Positions 17,392 to 25,499 of a DNA stretch of 64,000 nt are shown piece by piece (position 1 is the stretch's first letter; the number at the start of each line of letters is the position of its first letter). Both the position numbers and the translations under genes were made by a program. The DNA comes from Nocardia nova SH22a. Lineage in GTDB: Bacteria > Actinomycetota > Actinomycetes > Mycobacteriales > Mycobacteriaceae. A model generated the notes under the pieces. That model was not told the DNA's origin. It searched no databases and saw only the letters and a program-made list of their open reading frames with translations. Where the stretch lies: the NCBI RefSeq assembly GCF_000523235.1, contig NZ_CP006850.1, forward strand, positions 5,332,001 through 5,396,000, in the 5' to 3' direction.

Positions 17392-18501
17392 ATGGACGAT
17401 GTGCCCGTGCCGGGCCCGGCGCTGCGTGCCGCCCGCGAGTCGGCGGGGGTCGGATTACGCGAGTTCGCCCGGCGGACCCATTGGAGCGCCGCGTATCTGT
17501 CCCAGGTGGAGCGTGGTCTGCGCCCGGTCAGCGCGGATATCCGCAAGGCATACGCAGACATCTTCGGTACCGGCGACGCGACACCGCCGCCCGGCGACCC
17601 GTTGCGCATCGCGCACGAATGGCTGGTGGCCGACGCTGCTCCGCTCGAACAGATGAAGTCGGGACGGCAGGTCGGGTCCGGCCTTGCCGACGAGATGGAA
17701 CGTCGTGTGATCGAACTGCGCCGCCTCGACGACAGGATCGGCGGGGCCACGCTGCACCCGATCGTCCGGTGCGATCTCGACGCCGCCCGGACGGTCGTGC
17801 GTGAAAGCACCCATGCGCCGGAGGTCCGGCGGCGACTGCTGCGCGTCGTCGGCGAGTTGTCACAGCTCGGCGGATGGGTCTACGCCGACGCGGGCCAGTA
17901 CCGCCGCGCGCAGGACGTCTACCTCGACGGCGTGACCGCAGCCACCGAAGCAGGAGACAAACCGCTTGCGGGACAACTACTCTCGACCCTCGCCTACATG
18001 ATCGCCAACGTCGGCGATCCGCATGACGCCGCGCTGCTCGCCCGCACGGCGCTACGGGGCGCCATCACGTCGGCACCGCCCGTCGTGCGCGCCCTACTCG
18101 GCGAACGAATCGCCTGGGCCGCAGCAAAATCCGGGGACACCGAGGCAGCCTCCAAAGCCTTGGACGATGTGGACGACGAATACGACCGACGAGGCCCGGC
18201 CGACGACGAACCCGACTGGACCTACTGGCTGAACCGCGACGAGATCGACATCATGCGAGCACGGTGCGCAGTCGAACTGGGCGAAGTAACCACCGCCGAA
18301 ACCCTCCTCACCCCAGCCCTGGACAGATACCCACCCCACCGCCGCCGAGAGGCCGCCCTCTACCGAACCTGGCTGGCCGAAGCCCACGCCCGCACAGGAA
18401 ATCTCGACGCCGCCCGAGCAACCCTCGCAAAAGTCGACACCGATACCGGATCGGACCGAGTGGAACGACGCGTACACGAGGTCGAACAACTACTCGGCTG
18501 A
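17392..18501 (+). CDS. XRE-family regulator with TPR-like C-terminus
   Basis: 369 aa from ATG 17392 with AAGGGG upstream. Residues about 8-65 form the XRE helix-turn-helix (LRAARESAGVGLREFARRTH, then YLSQVERGLRPVSADIRKAY). The remainder is helical with TPR-like repeats (QLGGWVYADAGQYRRAQDVY, AEAHARTGNLDAARATLAKV). Such regulators are multiplied in Nocardia and Streptomyces, often beside small membrane or DUF397-type genes. The stop runs directly into the palindromic element at 18529. It is a paralogue of 18933-20114. Confidence 0.85.
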   Translation: MDDVPVPGPALRAARESAGVGLREFARRTHWSAAYLSQVERGLRPVSADIRKAYADIFGTGDATPPPGDPLRIAHEWLVADAAPLEQMKSGRQVGSGLADEMERRVIELRRLDDRIGGATLHPIVRCDLDAARTVVRESTHAPEVRRRLLRVVGELSQLGGWVYADAGQYRRAQDVYLDGVTAATEAGDKPLAGQLLSTLAYMIANVGDPHDAALLARTALRGAITSAPPVVRALLGERIAWAAAKSGDTEAASKALDDVDDEYDRRGPADDEPDWTYWLNRDEIDIMRARCAVELGEVTTAETLLTPALDRYPPHRRREAALYRTWLAEAHARTGNLDAARATLAKVDTDTGSDRVERRVHEVEQLLG

Positions 18502-18528
18502 TACTGCAACGACTCTCGGAGAGATAAC

Positions 18529-18640
18529 GGTTGTCCGACGGTTCCGTCAAGGCCGAACAGATCGTGCAAACCTCGATGAAATTTCGGGAATTCCCGATAA
18601 TCCGGCGCGGATTGCACGATCTGTTCGCCCTCCGGACAAC
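18529..18640. repeat. Palindromic element, copy 1
   Basis: Begins 28 bp after the XRE stop. Inner core TCGGGAATTCCCGA (18584-18597) is a perfect palindrome. It is flanked symmetrically by 16-bp perfect arms CGAACAGATCGTGCAA (18554-18569) and TTGCACGATCTGTTCG (18612-18627), all centred on 18590.5. Outer GTTGTCCG (18530) and CGGACAAC (18633) extend the dyad with a bulge. A second copy at 20281-20392 keeps the same architecture, and similarity extends outward to about 18488-18665. The rest of the 431-bp gap up to 18932 holds no recognisable gene. Confidence 0.8.
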
Positions 18641-18932
18641 TTACGAATCCCGCTGCGGCACTCCGCATGTGCATCTGCCCAGATACGCGGACACCAAGAG
18701 TCGAGCCCGGTCATGGCGTTGGACGCGCGCTGCGAACGGAACGCTCATCTGTCGGATACCCGATTACCACGCGCGGTGTCGACCGACTGGCGACCTCGCC
18801 GACGTGAATTCAAACTCGAGTTCGACGCTATCGAAGTCGACAGAGTCGAAAATGGCACCAGCAGCGTGGGATTCGAGTGGATGGCATCTTGGCGGCCAGA
18901 ATGCGGCACACTGCTCGGATACGGTGGGCCGT

Positions 18933-20114
18933 ATGAACCCCGGCGGGGAGGTCGTCACCGGTGAGCAACTGCGGGCCGCGCGAGAGGCGGCTGGGTTGAG
19001 CCTGGCCGCGATGGCGGCGCGGACGCATTACAGCAAGGCATTGCTCGGGATGCTGGAGACCGGGCAACGTGCGGTCAAGGGCGAGCATGTCCGCGCCTAT
19101 GCAGAGGTGCTGGGTGTGGGGTCCGCGCTGTTCGTCGAGCCTTCCGATGGCGAGCGGGCGGCGGCGGAGTGGCTGTGCCGGGTCGCCGCGTCGGATCTGG
19201 GCGGCGGCACTGTGGAACGGCTGGAGGCGGCCGTGGACGACCTGGCTGCCGCCTACCCGACGACTCCACCGGGTGAACTCCTGGCGCGCATTCGCCGTCA
19301 CCTCGGCTATGCCGGTCGTCTACTGGACGGCCGGATGACCTTGGCCCAGCATCGCCGCCTGCTGGTGACCGTCGGGTGGTTGTCACTGCTGGCGTCCACC
19401 TGCCACATCGACCTGGGCCAGAGTGCCGACGCCGCCGCACGGGGGCATCTGGCGTGGCGGCTCGCCCAGGACACGGAACATCGGGAGATCGCGGCCTGGT
19501 GCCTGGAGACCCGCGCATGGGAGCGGCTGACCAGTGGCGAGTACCTGGATGCAGTCGAATTGTCGCGCGCCGCACAATCTTTGGCACCCACGAACAGTTC
19601 GGCCTTCATCCAGGCCACCGCGCAGGAGGGCAGGGCCTCCGCGCGGCTCGGCGACCGCAACGGCACCTACGAGGCATTACGGCGGGTCGCTCGCTTGGTC
19701 TCGGGCCTGAACGTCCCCGACCGGCCGGAACACCACTTCCGATACGACCCGGCGAAATCGGATGCCTACGTGGCGACGACCCTGTCATGGCTCGGCGACC
19801 CCGCCGCCGAGTCGTACGCACGGCACGTGCTCACCGACCTCACCCGCGCCACCACCACCCGGCCCCGGCGGATCGCGATGGCGAATCTGGACCTGGCACG
19901 AGCCCTGATCGCAGCGAACAAACCCGACGAGGCGGCAGCAGTTGCCCTATCCGTGGTGACCTCCGGAACCCTTGTGCCATCACACTATTGGCGAGTCACC
20001 GAAGTGGTCGCAGGAATCGAAGACCGCGGCGCACCGGACGCAGCCGCAGTCCGTGAAGCGTTCCGCGACACCTACCGGGTCGTGCCTGCCAGCGCGGCGA
20101 CCACGGGTAGGTAG
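18933..20114 (+). CDS. XRE-family regulator with TPR-like C-terminus, paralogue
   Basis: 393 aa from ATG 18933. The frame stays open back to 18531, but the upstream part crosses the palindromic repeat and is unlikely to be coding. Helix-turn-helix: LRAAREAAGLSLAAMAARTH then LLGMLETGQRAVKGEHVRAY. TPR-like region: WLSLLASTCHIDLGQSADAA, IAAWCLETRAWERLTSGEYL, AMANLDLARALIAANKPDEA. No ribosome-binding site precedes the ATG, and TACGGT 8 nt upstream may be a -10, so a leaderless transcript is plausible. Same family as 17392-18501, clearly diverged. Confidence 0.85.
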   Translation: MNPGGEVVTGEQLRAAREAAGLSLAAMAARTHYSKALLGMLETGQRAVKGEHVRAYAEVLGVGSALFVEPSDGERAAAEWLCRVAASDLGGGTVERLEAAVDDLAAAYPTTPPGELLARIRRHLGYAGRLLDGRMTLAQHRRLLVTVGWLSLLASTCHIDLGQSADAAARGHLAWRLAQDTEHREIAAWCLETRAWERLTSGEYLDAVELSRAAQSLAPTNSSAFIQATAQEGRASARLGDRNGTYEALRRVARLVSGLNVPDRPEHHFRYDPAKSDAYVATTLSWLGDPAAESYARHVLTDLTRATTTRPRRIAMANLDLARALIAANKPDEAAAVALSVVTSGTLVPSHYWRVTEVVAGIEDRGAPDAAAVREAFRDTYRVVPASAATTGR

Positions 20115-20280
20115 AACACCCACTCAGCAGGGTGCGTCCGCTCGAATTCGAGCTCGCTGCCGCACACCGGGCGCAGCCGGGATGCCGAAGTGTTCCGCGA
20201 CAGAATGCTCGGCAGCAGAGCGCTCACGGGAGGCAGAACCGCTTCTCGGCTGATACTGCAATGACATTCGAAGAGATACC

Positions 20281-20392
20281 GGTTGTCCGATAGTTGCGTC
20301 GAGGCCGAACAGATCGTGCAAACCTCGACCATATTTCGGGAATTCCCGATAATTCGGCGCGGAGTGCACGATTTGTTCGCCCCTCAGACAAC
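20281..20392. repeat. Palindromic element, copy 2
   Basis: Same layout as copy 1: GGTTGTCCG at 20281, arm CGAACAGATCGTGCA (20306-20320), perfect core TCGGGAATTCCCGA (20336-20349), arm TGCACGATTTGTTCG (20365-20379), outer CAGACAAC (20385-20392), centred on 20342.5. The arm change C-to-T at 20372 still allows a G-U pair. The homologous sequence upstream includes a CTTCTCGGCTGATACTGCAA block that matches the end of the first XRE gene and its stop, so the duplicated unit carried a gene end. The rest of 20115-20570 holds no recognisable gene. Confidence 0.8.
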
Positions 20393-20494
20393 CTGCGAAT
20401 GCTGCTGCGGTACCGCGTGGGAGCCTGCCCCTACGCCTGGATCCGCGCCGGACCTCCTGCCCTCCTGCACGCTTGCCTACCCGCCTACCCGCCC

Positions 20495-20526
20495 CACGGA
20501 CGCACGGACGCACGGACGCACGGACC
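20495..20526. repeat. 8-bp tandem repeat
   Basis: Three exact copies and one imperfect copy of CACGGACG, 45 bp downstream of the MFS gene stop, in non-coding sequence. A CCTACCCG duplication lies just before it. It is probably a small variable-number repeat. Confidence 0.7.
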
Positions 20527-20570
20527 AACCCATATGCGCCACCGGCTTTCATCCTGCAGTCCGGGCTGCA

Positions 20571-22025
20571 CTACTCGACGGTGACGCCGGGTGCGGCCTC
20601 CTCCGTAGATGCGTCAGCGTCCGGCACAGCCTTCGGGCGGCCGGGCAGAATCAGGGCCGCCGCTACCGAGCCCACCACCAGCAGACCGGCGGCGATGGTG
20701 AGGGCGGTCGTGTAGCCGTCGGCCAGATCGGCTGGGGCCTGGGAGTTTCCGATGATGTTGCCCGCGATCGTCACCAGGACGGCCAGGCCGAGGGATCCGC
20801 CCAGCTGGCGTGAGCTGTTGAGGACTCCCGAGGCCAGCCCGGCCTGCTCGGCCGCCACACCGGCGACTCCGGCGACGCCCGTGGCGACCATCGCGGCGCC
20901 GATGCCGATGCTGCAGACCAGGGACGGGCCGAGCACGGCGGTGAAGAAGTTGCTGTCGACACCGGCCTGCCCGAACCAGGCCAGGCCCAGGGCGCCCACC
21001 AGTCCTCCCACGACCACCACCTGCCGCGATCCGACGCGAACGATCGCGGCCTGCGCGGCACGCAGACCCACCACCACGCCCACGCAGAACGGCAGGAACG
21101 ACAGGCCGGTCACGGTGGAGCTGTATCCCAGGACGCGCTGGAGGAACTGGGACACGAAGTAGAAGCTGGCGATCTGGGCGGAGACCAGCAGGAATCCGAA
21201 CACGGTCGCCCCGATCAGGGACCGCCTGCGCAGGAAACCCAACGGGACCAGCGGGTCGGCGGCACGCAATTCCGCCCAGACGAACACCGCCAGCGCCACG
21301 ATGCCTCCGGCGAACCAGCCCAGCACGGTGACCGAACCCCACGAGTGAGTGTCGGTGGAGATGACCGCCGCGACCAAGGCGGTCATACCGATCGTCACCG
21401 ACACCGCACCGAGCACATCGATCGCGCCCCGCCGCGCGACCGGAGCGTTGCCGATGCCGCGCAGCACGGTGACGACCGCGACGCCGACGAACACGAGATT
21501 GACCCACATCACCCAGCGCCAGCTCAGGTTGTCGGTCAGCAGCCCGCTCATCACCACACCGAAGGCGCCACCCGCGGCACCGGCGCCGCCCCACACCGCC
21601 ATGGCCTTCGAGCGCGCGGGCCCCTCGGGAAATTCGGAGGTCACCAGGGCCAGCGACATCGGCGAAAGTACCGCTGCGGCAACACCTTGCACCGCCCGGG
21701 CCGCGATCAGCTGCCAACCCTCCTGCGCCGCGCCGCCACACGCGCTGGCCACCGCGAACACCAGCAGACCGGCCAGCAACAAGGTGCGGCGACCGGTCAG
21801 ATCCGCCAGCCTGCCTCCCAGCAGCATCAGACCGGCATAGGGCAAGGTGAACGCGTTGATGACCCAGCTCAGCCCGGAGGGGCTGAAGTCCAACGCCTTG
21901 TCGATGTCCGGCAGGGCGACGTTGACGATCGACAGATCCAAGGACACCAGGAACATCACCAGGAAGACCACCCCGAGAACGGCCTTCGGATGTCCGGTTT
22001 CGCGTACGGGCACCGCAACCTCCAT
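20571..22025 (-). CDS. MFS drug/metabolite exporter, 14-helix DHA2 type
   Basis: 484 aa with about 14 hydrophobic segments. Motifs of the EmrB/QacA group: SLDLSIVNVALPDIDKALDF (motif D1), WVINAFTLPYAGLMLLGGRL, ADLTGRRTLLLAGLLVFAVA (motif A) and GGAGAAGGAFGVVMSGLLTD (motif C, antiporter). It is expected to export a small molecule using the proton gradient. It is divergent from a TetR gene; the 80-bp intergenic region has a TAATAA/TTATTA inverted repeat and a DtxR/IdeR-like palindrome. Its nearness to zur and the NRPS locus makes siderophore or metallophore export a reasonable guess. Confidence 0.85.
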   Translation of the reverse strand: MEVAVPVRETGHPKAVLGVVFLVMFLVSLDLSIVNVALPDIDKALDFSPSGLSWVINAFTLPYAGLMLLGGRLADLTGRRTLLLAGLLVFAVASACGGAAQEGWQLIAARAVQGVAAAVLSPMSLALVTSEFPEGPARSKAMAVWGGAGAAGGAFGVVMSGLLTDNLSWRWVMWVNLVFVGVAVVTVLRGIGNAPVARRGAIDVLGAVSVTIGMTALVAAVISTDTHSWGSVTVLGWFAGGIVALAVFVWAELRAADPLVPLGFLRRRSLIGATVFGFLLVSAQIASFYFVSQFLQRVLGYSSTVTGLSFLPFCVGVVVGLRAAQAAIVRVGSRQVVVVGGLVGALGLAWFGQAGVDSNFFTAVLGPSLVCSIGIGAAMVATGVAGVAGVAAEQAGLASGVLNSSRQLGGSLGLAVLVTIAGNIIGNSQAPADLADGYTTALTIAAGLLVVGSVAAALILPGRPKAVPDADASTEEAAPGVTVE

Positions 22026-22029
22026 AATT

Positions 22030-22050
22030 TAATAACACGTATTTTTATTA
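22030..22050. promoter_or_regulatory. AT-rich inverted repeat between MFS and tetR
   Basis: TAATAA-N9-TTATTA, in an unusually AT-rich stretch for this genome, 5 bp upstream of the MFS start. It is a candidate operator for the adjacent TetR protein and probably overlaps the MFS promoter. Confidence 0.45.
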
Positions 22051-22067
22051 GGGTAAGCCTGCCCTAA
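22048..22067. promoter_or_regulatory. Iron-box-like palindrome
   Basis: TTAGGGTAAGCCTGCCCTAA, an inverted repeat with 8 of 10 matching positions per arm. It resembles the DtxR/IdeR/DmdR type TTAGG...CCTAA, but it has 20 bp (10 central) rather than the usual 19, so regulation by IdeR is not certain. Confidence 0.4.
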
Positions 22068-22105
22068 CCACCTTGTCGAGACCTTCGATTCGAGAAGGGA
22101 GCGCC

Positions 22106-22786
22106 ATGTCGCTCAGCCCACCGCGCAAGCGCGGCCGCCCGATCCGGCTGGACCGGGACACCGTCGTGGTGACGGCGGCCCGCCTGCTCGCCGCCGACGG
22201 CGCCGCCGGTTTCAGCCTGCGCGGACTCGCCCGTGAACTCGGCGTGAGCACCGCCGCGATCTACCACCACTTCCCCACCAGAAACGATTTGTTCTTCGCC
22301 GTGCTCAGCGCCCGCGCCGACGAACTGGAACGCCCGCCGCTGCCGAGCGACCCGCGCGAACGCCTGGTGACGATCGTGGTCTATCTCGTCGACACCCTGC
22401 ATCGACTGCCGTGGGTGGTCGACATCCTGATCACCGGGGAGACCTTCGGCCGCGCGGCGATGTGGATCCTCGACGAATTCGTCCGGGCGGCACACGAACT
22501 CGGCGCCGACGACGAGAAGGCGATCTACCTCTACGGCGTCATGTGGCGATTCGTCCTCGGCGAACTCATCAGCCGCCGCGCCGCCGAGGAGCGCGCACGA
22601 GCCGCCACGGAGGGCCACCCACCGCAGCATTGGACCGACACCGCCACCCCGGAAATGCTCGCCGACTTCCCCAATGTCGTACGCCTGCTCCCGCAATGGC
22701 CGCGCGCCGTCGCCGACTACGACACGGCAACCGCCACACGCGACATGCTCAACGGACTGCTGCCCGCGAGCGGCGCACAGAAATGA
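22106..22786 (+). CDS. TetR-family repressor divergent from MFS exporter
   Basis: 226 aa from ATG 22106, chosen for the GAAGGGA ribosome-binding sequence; the frame extends to 22073. HTH: VVVTAARLLAADGAAGFSLR then LARELGVSTAAIYHHFPTRN. The C-terminal domain (YLVDTLHRLPWVVDILITGE) is a typical TetR ligand domain. Divergence from the MFS gene with operators between them is the classic arrangement of an efflux pump controlled by its own repressor. Confidence 0.85.
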   Translation: MSLSPPRKRGRPIRLDRDTVVVTAARLLAADGAAGFSLRGLARELGVSTAAIYHHFPTRNDLFFAVLSARADELERPPLPSDPRERLVTIVVYLVDTLHRLPWVVDILITGETFGRAAMWILDEFVRAAHELGADDEKAIYLYGVMWRFVLGELISRRAAEERARAATEGHPPQHWTDTATPEMLADFPNVVRLLPQWPRAVADYDTATATRDMLNGLLPASGAQK

Positions 22787-22928
22787 CGAACTTCAGCGAC
22801 CGGCGGTACCGGCCACGGCGGTATCCATCCGGCAGACGACGCTCGACAGGCGCGATCCCAGAAGCACTTTCGCCAGCCGCCCATCCCGGGCACTGGCATA
22901 CGGCGGACACACCGGCTAACGTAATCTG

Positions 22929-22946
22929 TAATGGTTTTCATTATCA
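22929..22946. promoter_or_regulatory. Fur/Zur-type box upstream of zur
   Basis: TAATGGTTTTCATTATCA (reverse complement TGATAATGAAAACCATTA), an AT-rich dyad of Fur-superfamily type, 66 bp ahead of the GTG start of the Zur-type gene. It is related to, but not identical with, the 18-bp boxes at 43918 and 55613. It suggests autoregulation. Confidence 0.55.
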
Positions 22947-23011
22947 ATACGAGCGGGACCTCGTGCGCACGCCCTCCGAGCCCGCTCCTTCGATGCGAGA
23001 GGAAAGCAGCA

Positions 23012-23446
23012 GTGCCGACTCCGGCGCGAGAGTCTGAACAGCGGCCGCGACGCCGGGGAACCGTGCGCACTCGGATCGTGCTGGACATTCTGGAAAGCGA
23101 TGATCGCTTCTGGACACGCCAGCAGCTCTACGACGAGCTCCGGGCCACGGGCGTACCGATAGCGTCCTCGACCGTCTACCGCATTCTGCACAAGCTCGAC
23201 GAGATGCGGCAGGTGGAAACCATGCTCTCCGAAGACGGCGAGATGCTCTACCGCCTCGGCAAACCCGAAGGGCACCACCACAATCTGGTCTGCCGCCGAT
23301 GCGGATACGCCGAACGGTTCACCCTCGGCGCCATCGACCGGCATGCCCACCACCTCGGCCACCGATTCGAGTACACCGACATCGAATGCCGTTTCGACAT
23401 CTACGGCATGTGCCACACCTGCCGCAACACCCCGGAATATCACTGA
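23012..23446 (+). CDS. zur: Zur/FurB-type metal-responsive repressor
   Basis: 144 aa from GTG 23012, chosen for GAGAGGAAAGCAGCA just upstream; the frame to 22931 would put the start inside its own operator. Winged helix: RIVLDILESDDRFWTRQQLY then ASSTVYRILHKLDEM. The metal region GHHHNLVCRRCGYAERF and the C-terminal MCHTC give the two CxxC pairs of the structural zinc site, and the HHH cluster fits the regulatory site. The whole pattern is closer to actinobacterial Zur (FurB) than to FurA. It is the likely regulator of the NRPS and ABC promoters in this window. A methyltransferase gene follows 14 bp downstream. Confidence 0.8.
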   Translation: MPTPARESEQRPRRRGTVRTRIVLDILESDDRFWTRQQLYDELRATGVPIASSTVYRILHKLDEMRQVETMLSEDGEMLYRLGKPEGHHHNLVCRRCGYAERFTLGAIDRHAHHLGHRFEYTDIECRFDIYGMCHTCRNTPEYH

Positions 23447-23460
23447 AATTGGAGATGCGC

Positions 23461-24168
23461 ATGGACGACTTCTATTCACCGGTCGCCGAGTTCTACGACC
23501 TGGTGCCCCGCGCCCACGCAGAAGGTGAGGCCGCGCTGCGCAAGGTGCTGGCGGAGGTGGATCCCGAGGCGGGACATGTGGTGGACATCGGGGCCGGAAC
23601 CGGGCGGACCTGCCGCGTCGTCGCCGAGGTGCTGCCGTCGGCGAAGATTCTCGCCTGCGAGCCCGCACCGGCGATGCGGGCGGTCTTGACCCACGATGTG
23701 ATCGCCGACGAGGATCTGCGGCGCCGGGTCACCATCGTGCCGGAATCGGCCGAATCGGTGGTGCTGCCCGAATCCATCTCCGCGCTCGTGCTTTTCGGCG
23801 TGCTCGGCCATATCGACGCGGACGACCGCCGGGCGCTGTGGGACAGGGTGCTGCCGCGGCTCGCGCCCGGAGCGCCGGTGCTGGTGGAACTCCTGCCGGT
23901 GAACCGCCCCACCACACTGCCGAAGATGGAGCTGGCCCGTGAGCAGATCGGCGATCTGGTGTACGAGGGCTCGATCGAGGCGGAGCCGATCGGCGGCGAT
24001 CTGATCCGGATGACCTCGACCTGGCAGATCAGCGGCGATGCCGCGCCTGCCAGGGTGGTCCGGAACGTCAGCGAGTGGCACACCTTCGGCATCGAGGATC
24101 TCGCCGCGGAAACCGGGTTGGCGGGCGAACAGCTCACCGCCCAAACCGGAGTTCTCCGGCGTAGCTGA
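23461..24168 (+). CDS. Class I SAM-dependent methyltransferase
   Basis: 235 aa; the ATG at 23461 has GGAG at the best spacing (ATG 23455 is too close). Motif I is VVDIGAGTGRTCRVVAEVLP, followed by AKILACEPAPAMRAVL and VLFGVLGHI. The substrate is unknown; the family includes small-molecule and cyclopropane-type enzymes. It is cotranscribed with zur by spacing, so it may be metal-regulated and may modify the metallophore or its target (inference). A stem-loop separates it from the convergent P450 gene. Confidence 0.8.
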   Translation: MDDFYSPVAEFYDLVPRAHAEGEAALRKVLAEVDPEAGHVVDIGAGTGRTCRVVAEVLPSAKILACEPAPAMRAVLTHDVIADEDLRRRVTIVPESAESVVLPESISALVLFGVLGHIDADDRRALWDRVLPRLAPGAPVLVELLPVNRPTTLPKMELAREQIGDLVYEGSIEAEPIGGDLIRMTSTWQISGDAAPARVVRNVSEWHTFGIEDLAAETGLAGEQLTAQTGVLRRS

Positions 24169-24177
24169 ATCGGGAAG

Positions 24178-24204
24178 GTGCCCACGGATTCTCTCCGCGG
24201 GCAC
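24178..24204. terminator. Stem-loop between converging methyltransferase and P450 genes
   Basis: GTGCCCACGGA pairs with TCCGCGGGCAC (one mismatch, 11-bp stem, 5-nt loop) in the 41-bp gap between two converging stops. No U-tract. Confidence 0.55.
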
Positions 24205-24209
24205 GCCCC

Positions 24210-25499
24210 TCAGCGAATGTCATTGATGCGCACGGTGATTCCCCCGCCGGGGTGCATTCCGACGAGTCCCTCGGGTCGCACCTCGGTTGTCAGCAATTCG
24301 GCGTCGACGCGCTGGGCGACGGCGACGAGAGCAGCCTTCACCGCCATCGTCGCGAAGTTGGCGCCGACGCAGCGGTGCGGACCGACCCCGAACGGCAGGA
24401 ACTCGTGCGGCGCCGGACGGTGGTAGCGCTCGGAACCGGGTACCCATCTGCCCGGATCGAATACTTCCGGATCGCGCCAGACCGAGGGCAGGCGGTGGGT
24501 GTGAAATGGGCTGAATATCAACAGTTCTCCGGGCCGGAACCGATGTCCGGCGAGGTCGAAATCGGCGGCGACCGTGCGCGAGATGACCGCCGTGGCTGGA
24601 TAGAGCCGCATGGTCTCGGAGACGATGTGGTCCAGGACAGCCGGTGGTCTGTCGGCCGTCGGCGGACCGGCTTCGGCGCGAAAGTCCGACCATCGTCCTG
24701 GTTCGCGCAGCAGGCAGTAGAGCGCCCACGACAATTGCGCCGCAGTCGTTTCGGCTCCGGCTTCGAGCAGACTGACCAATTGATCGGTGATCTCGTCGTC
24801 GGTGAGCCGCGCTCCGTCGACTCCGCGCAACAGCGCGCCGAGCACATCGTTACCCGGATCGGATTGCCCTGCGCGCCGTCCGATTTCGGCGACGACCCAG
24901 CGGTGTACCGACGAGCGCGCGAGCAGTGCCCGGCGCCAGACGGGTGAGCCCGAGCCGCGTTCGAGGCTGCCGCCGAGCACATCGGTGTCGATGGCGCGGT
25001 GGATGTCGTGCAGCCAGTCGTCCAGACCTTCGGACCGTTCCAGCGCGGCGACGCCGAACAGGCTCTCCAGGGTGGCCAGGCGCATCGCCCGGCGCAGTGG
25101 GCCGTAGATGTCGACGACATCGCCCGGGGCCCAGCCCGCGACGGCGGTCTCGATGTGGCGGACGACGGTTTCGCGGTGAGCGGTCACCCGGCGGGCGGTG
25201 AAGGCCGGGGTGACCAGCCGCCGCAGGCGACGATGCCGTTCACCGTCGTTGACCAGCAGCGCGGCAGGTCCGGTCAACGGCGCGAGTGCGGCGAAGGCCT
25301 GTCCCCAGCTGAACAGGTGGCTGTTGGCGAGGATGAATTCGCTCGCCTCGGGACCGAGGGTGAGCCGGAAGCTCATCGGGCCCGTGCCCAGCCGGGAGAT
25401 CGGCCCGTTCTCCCGGTACAGCCGGTGCATCGTGGTGTACGGATCGGCCGAGAATGCCTGCAGATCCGACAATTCGCGGGGCGGATCGAGCGCGGTCAC
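24210..25499 (-). CDS. Cytochrome P450, end of the NRPS operon
   Basis: 429 aa, GTG start overlapping the upstream reductase by 4 nt. Signatures: I-helix LLEAGAETTAAQLSW, K-helix ETMR (ExxR) and haem-binding FLPFGVGPHRCVGANFA with the axial Cys near residue 367. It is soluble and would need a ferredoxin partner, none of which is encoded nearby. As the last gene of the leftward metallophore operon it probably oxidises the NRPS product, for example ring oxidation or hydroxylation (inference). Confidence 0.88.
   Translation of the reverse strand: MTALDPPRELSDLQAFSADPYTTMHRLYRENGPISRLGTGPMSFRLTLGPEASEFILANSHLFSWGQAFAALAPLTGPAALLVNDGERHRRLRRLVTPAFTARRVTAHRETVVRHIETAVAGWAPGDVVDIYGPLRRAMRLATLESLFGVAALERSEGLDDWLHDIHRAIDTDVLGGSLERGSGSPVWRRALLARSSVHRWVVAEIGRRAGQSDPGNDVLGALLRGVDGARLTDDEITDQLVSLLEAGAETTAAQLSWALYCLLREPGRWSDFRAEAGPPTADRPPAVLDHIVSETMRLYPATAVISRTVAADFDLAGHRFRPGELLIFSPFHTHRLPSVWRDPEVFDPGRWVPGSERYHRPAPHEFLPFGVGPHRCVGANFATMAVKAALVAVAQRVDAELLTTEVRPEGLVGMHPGGGITVRINDIR

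Noticed and set aside
18531..18932. N-terminal extension of the second XRE regulator
   Set aside because: The extension crosses the palindromic element and the HTH begins right after ATG 18933, as in its paralogue.
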